In this document: piece by piece, positions 8,724-17,271 of the stretch
How positions within the stretch are numbered: the stretch's first letter is position 1
Layout of the letters: every line of letters starts with the position of its first letter
NCBI RefSeq assembly: GCF_000244875.1
Contig: NC_016791.1
Coordinates: forward strand, 4,035,001 to 4,099,000
Direction of reading: 5' to 3'
Origin: Clostridium sp. BNL1100
GTDB taxonomy: Bacteria > Bacillota > Clostridia > Acetivibrionales > DSM-1351
DNA length: 64,000 nt
Notes under the pieces: model-generated
The model's input: only the letters and a program-made list of their open reading frames with translations
Told to the model about the DNA's origin: nothing
The model's database searches: none
Made by a program: the position numbers and the translations under genes

Positions 8724-9039
8724 TGCCAAGAACCTCCGCATCTTTCAAGATGTCAGCATAATAAGCCTTGTCAACGGCACTTAACTTGTCAGCACCATAC
8801 TTCCCGATGATGCCTCGCACTTGGGCAGTAAATCCAAGCTGACTTTTTTCGGCAAGCACCATACGCACTTTTTCAAGTGGGATATCCGGCTCTTTTGCGG
8901 TTTCTGTCTTTGTGGCAGGCACTTCTTTGGGTGCAGAATCACTTTCCACCATTGCATCACAAACTGCCTGTATGCTGTCTGCAAGACTTCGCATATCGTT
9001 TACCACATCAAGCATTAACTTTACTTTGCTCAAGGTCAT
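8716..9039 (-). CDS. Hypothetical phage protein, 107 aa
   Basis: A small phage protein with an N-terminal helix (MTLSKVKLMLDVVNDMRSLADSIQAV), a linker rich in Pro, Thr and Glu, and a C-terminal domain KVRMVLAEKSQLGFTAQVRGIIGKYGADKLSAV (about 60-92). The C-terminal region resembles a helical domain seen in rRNA biogenesis-like phage proteins; I cannot assign a function. ATG 9039 follows AAAGGAGGAA and overlaps the end of the gene before. It always travels with DUF2800 and DUF2815 in similar phages, so a role in replication is reasonable. Confidence 0.85.
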   Translation of the reverse strand: MTLSKVKLMLDVVNDMRSLADSIQAVCDAMVESDSAPKEVPATKTETAKEPDIPLEKVRMVLAEKSQLGFTAQVRGIIGKYGADKLSAVDKAYYADILKDAEVLGNG

Positions 9040-9226
9040 TTCCTCCTTTCGTAGTCTCACAGATAGCAAGTTCCTCGACACTATCTCCTGGAATTAGAAT
9101 GGTTACACGCTGTTTATCTCCAAGGAGGAAACGTAGGATGCGCTCCCTTATGGTGACATTACGGCAAGTAACGATTCCGCCTATCTGTGGCTCTTTTGAA
9201 ACACTGATTTTAAGATTGTGTTTCAT
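9008..9226 (-). CDS. Hypothetical phage protein, 72 aa
   Basis: A short beta-rich protein with segments KISVSKEPQIGGIVTCRNVTI and QRVTILIPGDSVEELAI. No known domain is recognised. ATG 9226 is preferred over 9244 because GAGGTGAAGGAC lies directly upstream. It is the first gene after the amidase terminator and the second hairpin leader, so it opens the replication block that runs through DUF2800, DUF2815 and the polymerase. Confidence 0.75.
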   Translation of the reverse strand: MKHNLKISVSKEPQIGGIVTCRNVTIRERILRFLLGDKQRVTILIPGDSVEELAICETTKGGNDLEQSKVNA

Positions 9227-9262
9227 GTCCTTCACCTCTTTCAAAGGGCGATTTATTTGTTG

Positions 9263-9305
9263 CCCTCTACCTGGTAGCCACGGGAGGAAAGGAAATCTGA
9301 CGGTT
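9263..9305 (-). promoter_or_regulatory. Hairpin leader element, copy 2
   Basis: Contains the same core as copy 1: CTACCTGGTAGCCACGGGAGG (within 9268-9287) and AAATCTGACGGTTT (9293-9306). The outer pairing is shorter here, CCTC (9264-9267) with GAGG (9284-9287). It begins right after the amidase terminator and precedes the operon containing DUF2800 and DUF2815, which is where the DUF2800 RNA motif is described. Assignment to that motif is inference. Confidence 0.6.
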
Positions 9306-9308
9306 TAG

Positions 9309-9350
9309 AAAAAAATAATGCCCTCGGAAGTTTTAAGACCTCCAAGGGCA
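9309..9350 (-). terminator. Terminator after the endolysin gene
   Basis: TGCCCTCGGA (9319-9328) pairs with TCCAAGGGCA (9341-9350), with one wobble, and is followed on the minus strand by a T-rich run. It ends the late operon 6 bp after the amidase stop. Confidence 0.85.
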
Positions 9351-9355
9351 CCTGC

Positions 9356-10249
9356 TTAAGTAGGGATTTTCAATTTCTGACCAGTATAAATGATATTTGA
9401 AGTTAGGCCATTAAGTTCTTTAATCTCACTATACCTTTCACCATTACCAAGCTTTTCTTTAGCAATCTTCCAAAGGGAATCCCCTTTAACTACGGTATAT
9501 ACTTCATATGGCGGAGCAGATTTTCCCAAGTATACAACTTTTCCATTTTCATCAAACACCGAATAACCAGGGTTCGCATCTGCACTGCGTTTTGCATTTT
9601 CAAGTATCTTAAATGCACCTTTTTGCGATTTGGCATCACCCCAGCTTTTTCTCACCCTATATATAATATCTTCCGGCAATGGCTTACTTGCTGTTAGTGC
9701 ATTCTTTACTTCGGCGCGGAAATCATCCATCGACTTGCCGTGTTTAGGAAACCAGTGCATCACATCTGCGTGATTGCTGGCAATGCCTAGCTTGTAACCC
9801 TCACTGTGACAGATTATATTCTTTTCGGTCAAATCATAGAGTTTGCAGAGATATACACAAAGTTCAACGGCCTCCCGGTACACCTTCTTAAAGTAGGTGG
9901 TGTCCGAAAGACCGTCCTCACAAATCTCAAAGCTTATATGCGTATCATTTGCGTTACCACCAGCATGCCATCCTCGATGATTCCATGGCAAGGTCTGGTA
10001 TGTGGCGATTGTTCCATCTGCCAGTTTACCAATGAAAGCATGAACACAAACTTGACGGCCGTCTGGCTTATCTTGATTCCAATGGTTGTTATATTGGTTT
10101 TTTCCAAGCAAACCATCATCCGGTCCAACATAGCGTTTCAGCCATGGGTTATTTGCCCCGGTGGAATGCACCATAATACCTTTCGGTACAATCGTTCTAC
10201 CTGCCTTAAAGCAGGCATTGTTCGTTAATATTAACTTACGTAAATTCAT
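9356..10249 (-). CDS. N-acetylmuramoyl-L-alanine amidase endolysin with LysM
   Basis: The phage endolysin. An Amidase_2 domain covers about residues 20-185, with the zinc ligands visible as MVHSTGANN (His near 28), HRGWHAGG (near 90) and the later H in NHADVMHWFP. The C-terminal LysM domain, YTVVKGDSLWKIAKEKLGNG to YTGQKLKIP (about 250-297), binds peptidoglycan. There is no signal peptide, so release depends on the holin encoded two genes upstream. The ATG at 10249 (MNLRKLILTNN) follows GAGGTG; the longer frame to 10285 overlaps the previous gene. It is the last gene of the late operon and is followed by a terminator. Confidence 0.95.
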   Translation of the reverse strand: MNLRKLILTNNACFKAGRTIVPKGIMVHSTGANNPWLKRYVGPDDGLLGKNQYNNHWNQDKPDGRQVCVHAFIGKLADGTIATYQTLPWNHRGWHAGGNANDTHISFEICEDGLSDTTYFKKVYREAVELCVYLCKLYDLTEKNIICHSEGYKLGIASNHADVMHWFPKHGKSMDDFRAEVKNALTASKPLPEDIIYRVRKSWGDAKSQKGAFKILENAKRSADANPGYSVFDENGKVVYLGKSAPPYEVYTVVKGDSLWKIAKEKLGNGERYSEIKELNGLTSNIIYTGQKLKIPT

Positions 10250-10265
10250 TACAATCACCTCAAAT

Positions 10266-11807
10266 TCAAATGTTGGCTGTCGCAAGATTGACAGGATATA
10301 AGTGATAGGTAAACTTCAAATCACAGTAAGCATTTGCCGATGAGCCATCACTTCCCATACGGATATACAATCCATAGCCGGAAGGTACCCTGCCTTGACG
10401 CATTTGGATATGCGTATGCAAACCAGCATTTGAAGTATCATCACCGATAGGTGTGCTACGTGAGATTCTGGTAAAGTTCACTTCATCGTTAGAGATATAT
10501 AAGTCTAGCTCTTTTTCGCTTGTATCCGATTGGCGGCAAAGGGTAATTAAATGACAATCATAAGTTGTTGGATAAAGCAATCCGCCCTGTCCGCCTATAA
10601 CCACGCTACCGATTGGCAATAACGTGTGCAAATGTCCCCGAACACCGGTAGGATTACCGCTCAACGCATACCTTAAATAGCTTGCTCTGGCAAATGCATT
10701 GATCGTAGCTGTTGCAGTAGAGGTAAGAGTTAATGGTGTTGTCGCATTTTCCGCTCTTTCCAATAAGAACAGACTCTCACCGGAAGGGATGGTAACCTCA
10801 CCAATGGAGAAAATCTGACTCGTCCAATAGCCTGTGCTTATCGGGTTCGGCACTGTTCCAGGACCATAGGAAATATTCGCTACATCTTGAACACCCCTTA
10901 TAGCTCCAGCAAGTTTCTTGACAGTATTGCGGAGTGTATCTTGGATCAGTACCTGCACATTGTTTGCGGTTGGACTACCCAAGGATGTAACAAAAGTATA
11001 TGTTACCGAGCCAAGTACCACATTGTTACCGCTATTTATGCTCGTGAAAGTGATAGCCCCTCTTCGGCTTACCATATCCGGCGCAGTAGCAGTTTCTATT
11101 GGGTGTAAATGGTTGAGAATAATACCAGTCCTTAAATATAACGTGTCACGCATATCCTCGATCAGACTGTGCGTGGTATTTAGCAAATTGTAGTTATCAT
11201 TTAATAAACTATTTGTGGTGTTTAGTAGGGAAAAGTTATCCTCTAATAGGTCATGAGTAGTGTTCAAAAGAGTATGGTTATCGTCGACTAGACCATTTGT
11301 AGTGGATAACAAGCCATAAGTATCATTTACTCGGTTGTGTGTGGTATTTAACAGGTTATAGTTGTTATTGAGCAGGTTATAAATGAGATTTAACAGATTA
11401 TCTATCTGGTTAATATCCAGTTCTGCCAAGGCAGATAAAACCTGATTGAGCCATTCCTGTGCTGGTGGATCAGGAGGTTCAGCTATACCATCTACTAGTG
11501 CCTCCTCAACGATGGTCAGTATCCGGACGCTTTTGCCAACCACATCGCCATAAGTAACCCTTATCTCTAGCTGACCAACACCAACGATTTCTGTGTCGGT
11601 TGCACTAGGTGACCAGGTAAGAATACCGTCAGCATAGTTTGTGACAACCGGGTAGGCAGTACTATCAGGCCTTTTGTATATAGCACTTAATGCAGCACCT
11701 GGATATGTTCCATCTAGTAAACTTGAGACATCAAATTCAAGATTGCGAAAGTGGTGCTCACCACGTCTGCCAATAAAAACAGTTGCAGCTTTTGTTATAT
11801 CAATCAT
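10266..11807 (-). CDS. BppU-like baseplate/tail fibre protein with repeat stalk
   Basis: A 513-aa fibre protein. Residues 1-105 resemble the BppU N-terminal domain that attaches upper baseplate proteins to the tail. Residues 150-219 are five 14-residue repeats with the core LLNTTH, likely a trimeric stalk. The C-terminal half (about 240-513) is beta-rich and probably folds as a receptor-binding head. ATG 11807 follows AGGTGATG and overlaps the holin stop by 4 bp. Its place between holin and amidase is unusual; fibre genes normally precede the holin. Confidence 0.8.
   Translation of the reverse strand: MIDITKAATVFIGRRGEHHFRNLEFDVSSLLDGTYPGAALSAIYKRPDSTAYPVVTNYADGILTWSPSATDTEIVGVGQLEIRVTYGDVVGKSVRILTIVEEALVDGIAEPPDPPAQEWLNQVLSALAELDINQIDNLLNLIYNLLNNNYNLLNTTHNRVNDTYGLLSTTNGLVDDNHTLLNTTHDLLEDNFSLLNTTNSLLNDNYNLLNTTHSLIEDMRDTLYLRTGIILNHLHPIETATAPDMVSRRGAITFTSINSGNNVVLGSVTYTFVTSLGSPTANNVQVLIQDTLRNTVKKLAGAIRGVQDVANISYGPGTVPNPISTGYWTSQIFSIGEVTIPSGESLFLLERAENATTPLTLTSTATATINAFARASYLRYALSGNPTGVRGHLHTLLPIGSVVIGGQGGLLYPTTYDCHLITLCRQSDTSEKELDLYISNDEVNFTRISRSTPIGDDTSNAGLHTHIQMRQGRVPSGYGLYIRMGSDGSSANAYCDLKFTYHLYPVNLATANI
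11151..11360 (-). repeat. Five 42-bp tandem repeats in a fibre gene
   Basis: Five in-frame units of 14 codons, each with a variant of LLNTTHxLxxDN (residues 150-219 of the fibre protein). Units differ by several bases, so the array is old rather than newly expanded. Unit number could change by recombination and alter stalk length. Confidence 0.85.
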
Positions 11808-12244
11808 ATTTCATCACCTGACTTTGGAGTTTTCCTATCGCGCCCATGTAACTGTTCTAGAACCTCTTTAAGTTTTTCCGGGATAGGTAGTCCGATATGT
11901 CCGGCATTCTCCAAAATAGAAACACCCTCATTGCTCAAATAAAAAAAGATTACTGCAGTTCGAAGTATACCACCACTGTCACCAGCGCTACCCAGTATCT
12001 GCGTATCAAGAATATGGGCCACACCCACCAATGTAAAAATAAGCACCTTTTTAAAGATGCCTTTTGCACCAATTTCACTAGACAGCTCTTTATCAATAAT
12101 GGCACAGAGCACTCCGGTCACATAATCTATTGCGACAAATGCTATCAGCGCATAAAGAAAACCGTCATAGCCACCAAGAAACCATCCAAGAAATCCTCCA
12201 ATAGCTGCAAAGGCTAATTGTATCCAGTTCCATATCTCTTTCAT
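11804..12244 (-). CDS. Phage holin (toxin secretion/lysis family)
   Basis: A 146-aa holin of the Phage_holin_4 / TcdE-like family. Hydrophobic segments are visible at about residues 8-24, 28-46, 70-88 and a weaker one near 100. The tail is charged (HGRDRKTPKSGDEI), as in other holins. The motif IDYVTGVLCAIIDKELSSEIGAKG is characteristic of the family. It forms membrane lesions that let the amidase reach the wall. Start ATG 12244 (MKEIWNWIQLAF) has GGAGGTG upstream; the longer frame to 12295 is rejected for lack of a ribosome site. Confidence 0.93.
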   Translation of the reverse strand: MKEIWNWIQLAFAAIGGFLGWFLGGYDGFLYALIAFVAIDYVTGVLCAIIDKELSSEIGAKGIFKKVLIFTLVGVAHILDTQILGSAGDSGGILRTAVIFFYLSNEGVSILENAGHIGLPIPEKLKEVLEQLHGRDRKTPKSGDEI

Positions 12245-12329
12245 TAAAAACACCTCCATTAGTTGAAATTTGTGTATAGAAAAGCGCCCCTGCATATAAC
12301 AAGAGCGCCTAATTGTATTTGCTTAACCC

Positions 12330-14801
12330 TTATAGTTTCACAATAAGATTGTGTATTTGCTCCATAACATCTGCCTTCGGTCGCCCTGTTCCAATGGGTA
12401 GCCACGGGAATGGTGGGATGTCAAACTTTGTAGAAGTATCAAAATCGTTTATTGCCGTAATAACCGAATCCATTGCCTTATGTATTTCAGTAATGTGAAA
12501 CAGCCAATTTTTTACAGTTGTTCTACCAGTAATGATCTCCTCTTTCCAAGTCACAGAGGAAAGGTTGTAATAGCTACGCACTCTGGTTACAGCAGTACGA
12601 AGGGTCAGAATATGCATTGCCTTTACATGTGTCACATTAGCTGTGATGACTTCAAAGGGTAACTCCAATACTGTGAAGGTACGAACTATTTCTGCGCTTG
12701 CTGACTCGATATCACTGTCAAGACAACGGAAAGTAACCGTGTGATTTCCAACAGAAAGAGGTAAAGCTTGATAAATCGTCTTAACACCGTTACCGAGAAA
12801 ACCACTTGTAGAAAACCTTTCAGGATTGTCTACGCTGTTTTGCCATGGGCCAGAATCGACTTTGACCTCCACTATTTGCGTCTGACCATCTGGTTCTATG
12901 CCCGTTATAATCATAAAACGTGGAGTAGTGTTATAAGTAGAACTACCAGAAATAGGGCAGATAATTGTTGGTGCAGCAGGGGGACTATTTTTCTTTACTG
13001 TTCCGCTGACTACATAAGCGGAGACTGCATCCAATGTATCGGTTACACTGATACGGTAACGAGTATAGGTACCAGCTATCTGTGAACCATTCACTTCGAG
13101 GATGCCAGAAGTAGCACTTGAAACTACAGTAGTCAGAGCTTCATATGCCGACCAATTTACTCCGTCTGTAGATGTTGCCTGTTGAATAACATACTGCTTA
13201 ATAGCACTGGTTCCCGGTATTGTTCCACTCCACGAAAGGGTTATTTTTCTAACCTCATATATATGAGGAGCAGCGGTAAAGGTAGTCGGTGGTATCGGCA
13301 GTGTATTTCTACGGACGGTGTTGCTAGATATAGTCCAATCGGAATAGAAACTTTCTCCGGCTGTTCCTCGCGTTCTTACTCGGAATCGGCGATAATTCCC
13401 GCGAGTGGTCGTCGGACTGACAATTACGCTACCGCTTGTTGCAGAAGTGAACACCGTTGTCAGCGCTGTCCATGCTCCCCATGTGCTGTTATCTGATGAA
13501 TCGCTATATTGTATCTCATAGGATGTAATGGCATTTCCTGCACCACCGGAAGCACCACTCCAAGAGAGGGTGACGTTTCCTTCGGCCAACGTTGAGCTTA
13601 ATGAGCAAACGCTTGGTGCTACGCAGGCAGTGATATTGCAATAGATACTATTGCTAATTACCTCTGAAGAATAAACATCAAGAGTGTCTATCGTCCAAAT
13701 GCCAAATTGAGTATATGTGCCTGGAACTCTCGATACATTTGGGTTATAACTGCCACCGCTAGCCGACAGGGTCAGGGTGGTCAGAACATTCCATGGACTC
13801 CAGGTGCTGTTGTCCGTAGAAGTCCTGCTTGCAATCTGATAGCCCTTAATAGCACTAGTTCCACCGGAAGCCCCGCTCCATGTCAGCGTGATGATTTCAT
13901 CGCTATAGTTTGAGGGAAAAGCTATCGCAGTGGTAGCCGGGCTTGGTACCGTGTTTCTACGGACAGAGTTTGTCGATACCTTCCAGCCGGAATAATAGCT
14001 TGCTCCAGCTGTGCCGCGTGTCCGTACTTGAAATCTACGGTAATGACCACGTGTTGAAGGCGGGGCAACTGATACACTGCCGCTCGTTGCAGTAGTAGTT
14101 ACCGTTGTCAGTGCTGTCCATGATCCCCATGTGATGTTATCAACTGAATCACTATATTGTATTTCATAAGATGATATCGCATTATTTATGCCACCGGATG
14201 CGCCACTCCATGACAATGTAACGTTGCCTTCCGAGAGGGTTGCGTTTACCGAGCAGGAAGCTGGTGGACTGCAAGCGGTTGTCCGGCTTGCCCAGTTTAT
14301 AGTCAGCACAATTTGGCTTAAGTTATCCCTTGCACCAAAGCCCATGTAGTTCAGAGAACTTGAGCCTGCATCCATGAATAGGCAATTACTGGCACCGCTA
14401 CCGATAGAATCAATTAGAGCAGTGGAAATGGCAATATCTTTTGCACCCTGTCCAGCGGAAACGGTATAGTTGTATCCTCCAGTAACTTTCGTAGGTCTAC
14501 TCCCAGATACGCTTGTACTTGAGGTGGGTGCAGGCATGCCAGATGCATTTCCTGCATATAGCGTCATAGTTCTGGCGGAGCCCCAATCGCCTGCAGCTAT
14601 CCTGACAAGGTGGATGCTGGCCGATGTTGGATAATAGCTTGCGTAGGTATTTCGGATGCTGGCGAGGTCAAACAGCATAGCGCCCACGTTCTCATAATTG
14701 TTAGCATCAGGATAAACACCTTGTCTAACGTAATCTGTTACTCCAGCAATCCAGCTTCCGTTACGCCATGTACAAGCATTTGTTGCCTGATAAGTTGCCA
14801 T
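12330..14801 (-). CDS. Tail fibre/adhesin with fibronectin type III repeats
   Basis: An 823-aa tail protein. Residues 1-175 form a beta-rich N-terminal domain (jelly-roll like, with DNLSQIVLTINW at its end). Four Fn3-like modules follow in an alternating A-B-A'-B' order: A 182-285, B 288-390, A' 399-502, B' 505-607. A and A' share long near-identical stretches such as EGNVTLSWSGASGG and RRNTVP/RRNTLP. A further Ig-like domain (610-720) and a C-terminal region end the protein. Fn3 modules in phage fibres aid binding to cell-surface carbohydrate; a receptor-binding role is inferred from this and the position after the tail spike. Confidence 0.85.
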   Translation of the reverse strand: MATYQATNACTWRNGSWIAGVTDYVRQGVYPDANNYENVGAMLFDLASIRNTYASYYPTSASIHLVRIAAGDWGSARTMTLYAGNASGMPAPTSSTSVSGSRPTKVTGGYNYTVSAGQGAKDIAISTALIDSIGSGASNCLFMDAGSSSLNYMGFGARDNLSQIVLTINWASRTTACSPPASCSVNATLSEGNVTLSWSGASGGINNAISSYEIQYSDSVDNITWGSWTALTTVTTTATSGSVSVAPPSTRGHYRRFQVRTRGTAGASYYSGWKVSTNSVRRNTVPSPATTAIAFPSNYSDEIITLTWSGASGGTSAIKGYQIASRTSTDNSTWSPWNVLTTLTLSASGGSYNPNVSRVPGTYTQFGIWTIDTLDVYSSEVISNSIYCNITACVAPSVCSLSSTLAEGNVTLSWSGASGGAGNAITSYEIQYSDSSDNSTWGAWTALTTVFTSATSGSVIVSPTTTRGNYRRFRVRTRGTAGESFYSDWTISSNTVRRNTLPIPPTTFTAAPHIYEVRKITLSWSGTIPGTSAIKQYVIQQATSTDGVNWSAYEALTTVVSSATSGILEVNGSQIAGTYTRYRISVTDTLDAVSAYVVSGTVKKNSPPAAPTIICPISGSSTYNTTPRFMIITGIEPDGQTQIVEVKVDSGPWQNSVDNPERFSTSGFLGNGVKTIYQALPLSVGNHTVTFRCLDSDIESASAEIVRTFTVLELPFEVITANVTHVKAMHILTLRTAVTRVRSYYNLSSVTWKEEIITGRTTVKNWLFHITEIHKAMDSVITAINDFDTSTKFDIPPFPWLPIGTGRPKADVMEQIHNLIVKL

Positions 14802-14812
14802 AGAATTTCACC

Positions 14813-15316
14813 TCACTCATATACCGCTGAAACCAACGAGTTTACCAAACCGCAAAGTTCGGTGTTCAGACGGGTGTCATTAACGTTATTCGCGACTATT
14901 GATGTGGCTGCCGTTGGTACAAGCACGTCTGCGATTCCGAGTTCATATATATCGCTGGTTCTTGTTAGTTCTGGGGCCACAGGTGTTGCAGCAGGAATCC
15001 CGTCAACAACTGCAATTTTAATGCTTCGGTTGATTTGATTTAAACGAACCACGATCCTGTCAATACGAGGATTGCTTCCATTTGCCGTAGTAAGTGGCAT
15101 GTTCAGAGCATCCGTATTCTCATATCTATACCCATTAATCCATGCACTCCCTGCTGCAACGCTCACTGCTAATCCAACACCAGGAGAAACCTGTAGGTTT
15201 GTTGGTGTTGCATAAAAGACACCATTAGATACAAGACTTCCGAAGTATTCTGCGAAGTCAGTTGCATCATAAACTCTATCTCCATCAGATGAATTAAAAA
15301 ATCCGCTTTTCTCCAT
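14813..15316 (-). CDS. Baseplate/tail structural protein, 167 aa
   Basis: A 167-aa beta-rich phage protein: VSPGVGLAVSVAAGSAWINGYRYEN (about 44-68) and SNPRIDRIVVRLNQINRSIKIAVVDG (about 80-106). This pattern is common in proteins that join the tail spike to downstream fibres in Firmicute siphophages. No enzymatic motif is visible. ATG 15316 follows AAGGAGGAG; it is 12 bp after the tail-spike stop. Confidence 0.75.
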   Translation of the reverse strand: MEKSGFFNSSDGDRVYDATDFAEYFGSLVSNGVFYATPTNLQVSPGVGLAVSVAAGSAWINGYRYENTDALNMPLTTANGSNPRIDRIVVRLNQINRSIKIAVVDGIPAATPVAPELTRTSDIYELGIADVLVPTAATSIVANNVNDTRLNTELCGLVNSLVSAVYE

Positions 15317-15328
15317 AGTTCTCCTCCT

Positions 15329-17269
15329 TTAAGCTCTCGCATAAGAGCAAGATATTAAATAAAAACCCGCAGGCAGTGTAGATGAGGCGGCATTTGCCAA
15401 CACACCGCTTGAGTTGATCGTAATCGGCATACTTGTACCGCTACCACCCACTGAAGTTGCAACAGCACGAACTGTTGAGTAAGGGTAAAAATTCGCATTT
15501 GTTATAGTTAGAATTGTGCCACCGGAAACAACTCCTGAAGCGCCCACGTTGATCTGCATTCCTATTGAAACGACACCCTTATTCACAAAAGACATATTTG
15601 AACCCATTGTCACGCCACTTCCAAGTGAGTAGGTCAGAGAGGTGTTGGCTTCCTGAGCAATCTTCGCAGTTGTCACCGCACCGTTCGCAATTCTGGCCGT
15701 GGTAATTGGTTCATTGTTTATGTTGAGCCAGTTTGCTTGCCCTGAGGGGTTATTGAATACGAATACTGAAATTACATAAAAAGTCATAGTGTTTCGGGAG
15801 ATAAAGAAACCCATTGCCCGTTGGTAGCCACTTCCAGTGTTGTCCCCGTTATGTTTTATCAAAAAGACATGCCCATCATCACTTGGTTGGTCACTGAACT
15901 TATTTCCACTGTACGAAGTAAAATAAAATGCATCTCCGGGTACCATGTTGTGTAAAGCATATTGGCCGATTGATATTGTACCCGCACCTACAAAATTTTC
16001 AAGAGCAGGAAGTTTCCCGAACAGGTTGTTAATGGTATCCGCAAAATTGTCTCCCTTAATTTTAGGGTTTATTACCATCAAGTCGCCCAAGGTTTCTTCT
16101 ACATTACTAAGCGCTCCTTCTACTTCACCTAAGTTTCCCTCTACAGTCCCTAATGTTTCCTCCACAGTTCCTAAAGCTTGTGCAATTTCAGATATGCCTG
16201 TTGGAGCCGATATTGCTGTTTTAACCTCACTCAGGTCGGAACGTAATTTTTGTGCTATTGTCAACTCAGCTTTTCCAAACACCACACTGATACTTTGACC
16301 ATCTGCATCATAGGTTTCTTCAACTTCGGTGATGCGTGTTATCATGGATACTCCCCATGTTTTGGAAATGACTTTGACGGTCTGCCCAAGGTCGAAATCT
16401 ACCTTGTATGTCAAGTTACCATGAGGGTTAACAGAAGTATCAAATGTATAACGAATTGCCTGCTCACTCAGTTTGCTTTGACCACGGAAAATCAGTGTAT
16501 CAATGTAATCTACTCCGAAATCATCCTTCCGCAGGTCTTTTGCATCTATAAAGATTTCATGTCTTGCCTCTCCAGAACCACTTGCAATGGCTACAAATGT
16601 CCGGTCTGAACCTTCACCTTCGCCGCCGACAAGTGCGGTATTGGCATAATCAGCAGCACTTATAGTATAAATTTGTTCAGTTAGGTTCTCGTACTCCTTG
16701 GAGAACACTGCCTGTGACTCCAATCCCATATATAACATTACGGTTAAAATTCCATTTGAAGGTGTAAATACAGTCTTGATTCCAACCTCTGAAACCTCAC
16801 ATAATTCTGTTATCACATCCATCAAGTTCCGATAAGATACCTGTGTGCTAATGGGCACATTTAAGTTCGGAGATGAGAAGGTTATTCCACTAATTTTCCT
16901 TGCTGCATCAGAAGGATTGATAAGATTATTATTAATCAGTTGCTCCACACAGGCAGAAATGTCATCAGATAGTTTTTCCGTTTGCCATACAATACGCCTA
17001 GCAAGAAATGATGTAGCAAAGCGTCCCCTTGCAGTGATAATTTCCTGCTCGGTTTGTGACAATTCCAAGTGCTCAATAATCCCGGCTTCCTCATCATCAT
17101 TTTTCCAAATGATATTTCCTTCTTTTAATAGTGCTGTATTCTCTTGTGTTGCTACGGCTTTTAACTCAAATGAGCCACACCGTGAGTACCGCCTGGTCCA
17201 TCGTAGGTATTCGAAGGATTCCACAATACCTGCAAGTTCTCGATTTGAATTGTAGATATATAACTCCAT
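15329..17269 (-). CDS. Tail spike / tail-associated protein (Gp37-like)
   Basis: A 646-aa protein. The N-terminal 340 residues match the siphovirus ReqiPepy6 Gp37-like family: IYNSNRELAGIVESFEYLRWTRRY at the start and DFDLGQTVKVISKTWGV near 292. Residues 366-398 form five heptads with an L-x-x-V-E pattern (for example LGTVEETLGTVEGNLGEVEG), a likely trimeric coiled coil. The C-terminal 240 residues are a beta-rich head ending with GFYLISCSYARA. It follows the distal tail gene by 2 bp and is probably part of the tip that contacts the cell. Confidence 0.85.
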   Translation of the reverse strand: MELYIYNSNRELAGIVESFEYLRWTRRYSRCGSFELKAVATQENTALLKEGNIIWKNDDEEAGIIEHLELSQTEQEIITARGRFATSFLARRIVWQTEKLSDDISACVEQLINNNLINPSDAARKISGITFSSPNLNVPISTQVSYRNLMDVITELCEVSEVGIKTVFTPSNGILTVMLYMGLESQAVFSKEYENLTEQIYTISAADYANTALVGGEGEGSDRTFVAIASGSGEARHEIFIDAKDLRKDDFGVDYIDTLIFRGQSKLSEQAIRYTFDTSVNPHGNLTYKVDFDLGQTVKVISKTWGVSMITRITEVEETYDADGQSISVVFGKAELTIAQKLRSDLSEVKTAISAPTGISEIAQALGTVEETLGTVEGNLGEVEGALSNVEETLGDLMVINPKIKGDNFADTINNLFGKLPALENFVGAGTISIGQYALHNMVPGDAFYFTSYSGNKFSDQPSDDGHVFLIKHNGDNTGSGYQRAMGFFISRNTMTFYVISVFVFNNPSGQANWLNINNEPITTARIANGAVTTAKIAQEANTSLTYSLGSGVTMGSNMSFVNKGVVSIGMQINVGASGVVSGGTILTITNANFYPYSTVRAVATSVGGSGTSMPITINSSGVLANAASSTLPAGFYLISCSYARA

Positions 17270-17271
17270 CT

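Noticed and set aside
11151-11360. Regular 42-bp repeats looked at as a possible CRISPR array
   Set aside because: The units are in-frame codons of a fibre protein with no spacers between repeats and no cas genes nearby.
12270-12320. GCGC-based inverted repeat between holin and adhesin genes
   Set aside because: Only four base pairs and no T-run, too weak to call a terminator.
12395-12415. GGGTAGCCACGGGAATGG resembling the hairpin leader core
   Set aside because: It is in the coding sequence of the fibre gene, lacks CTACC and the AAATCTGA block, and encodes a proline/tryptophan segment.
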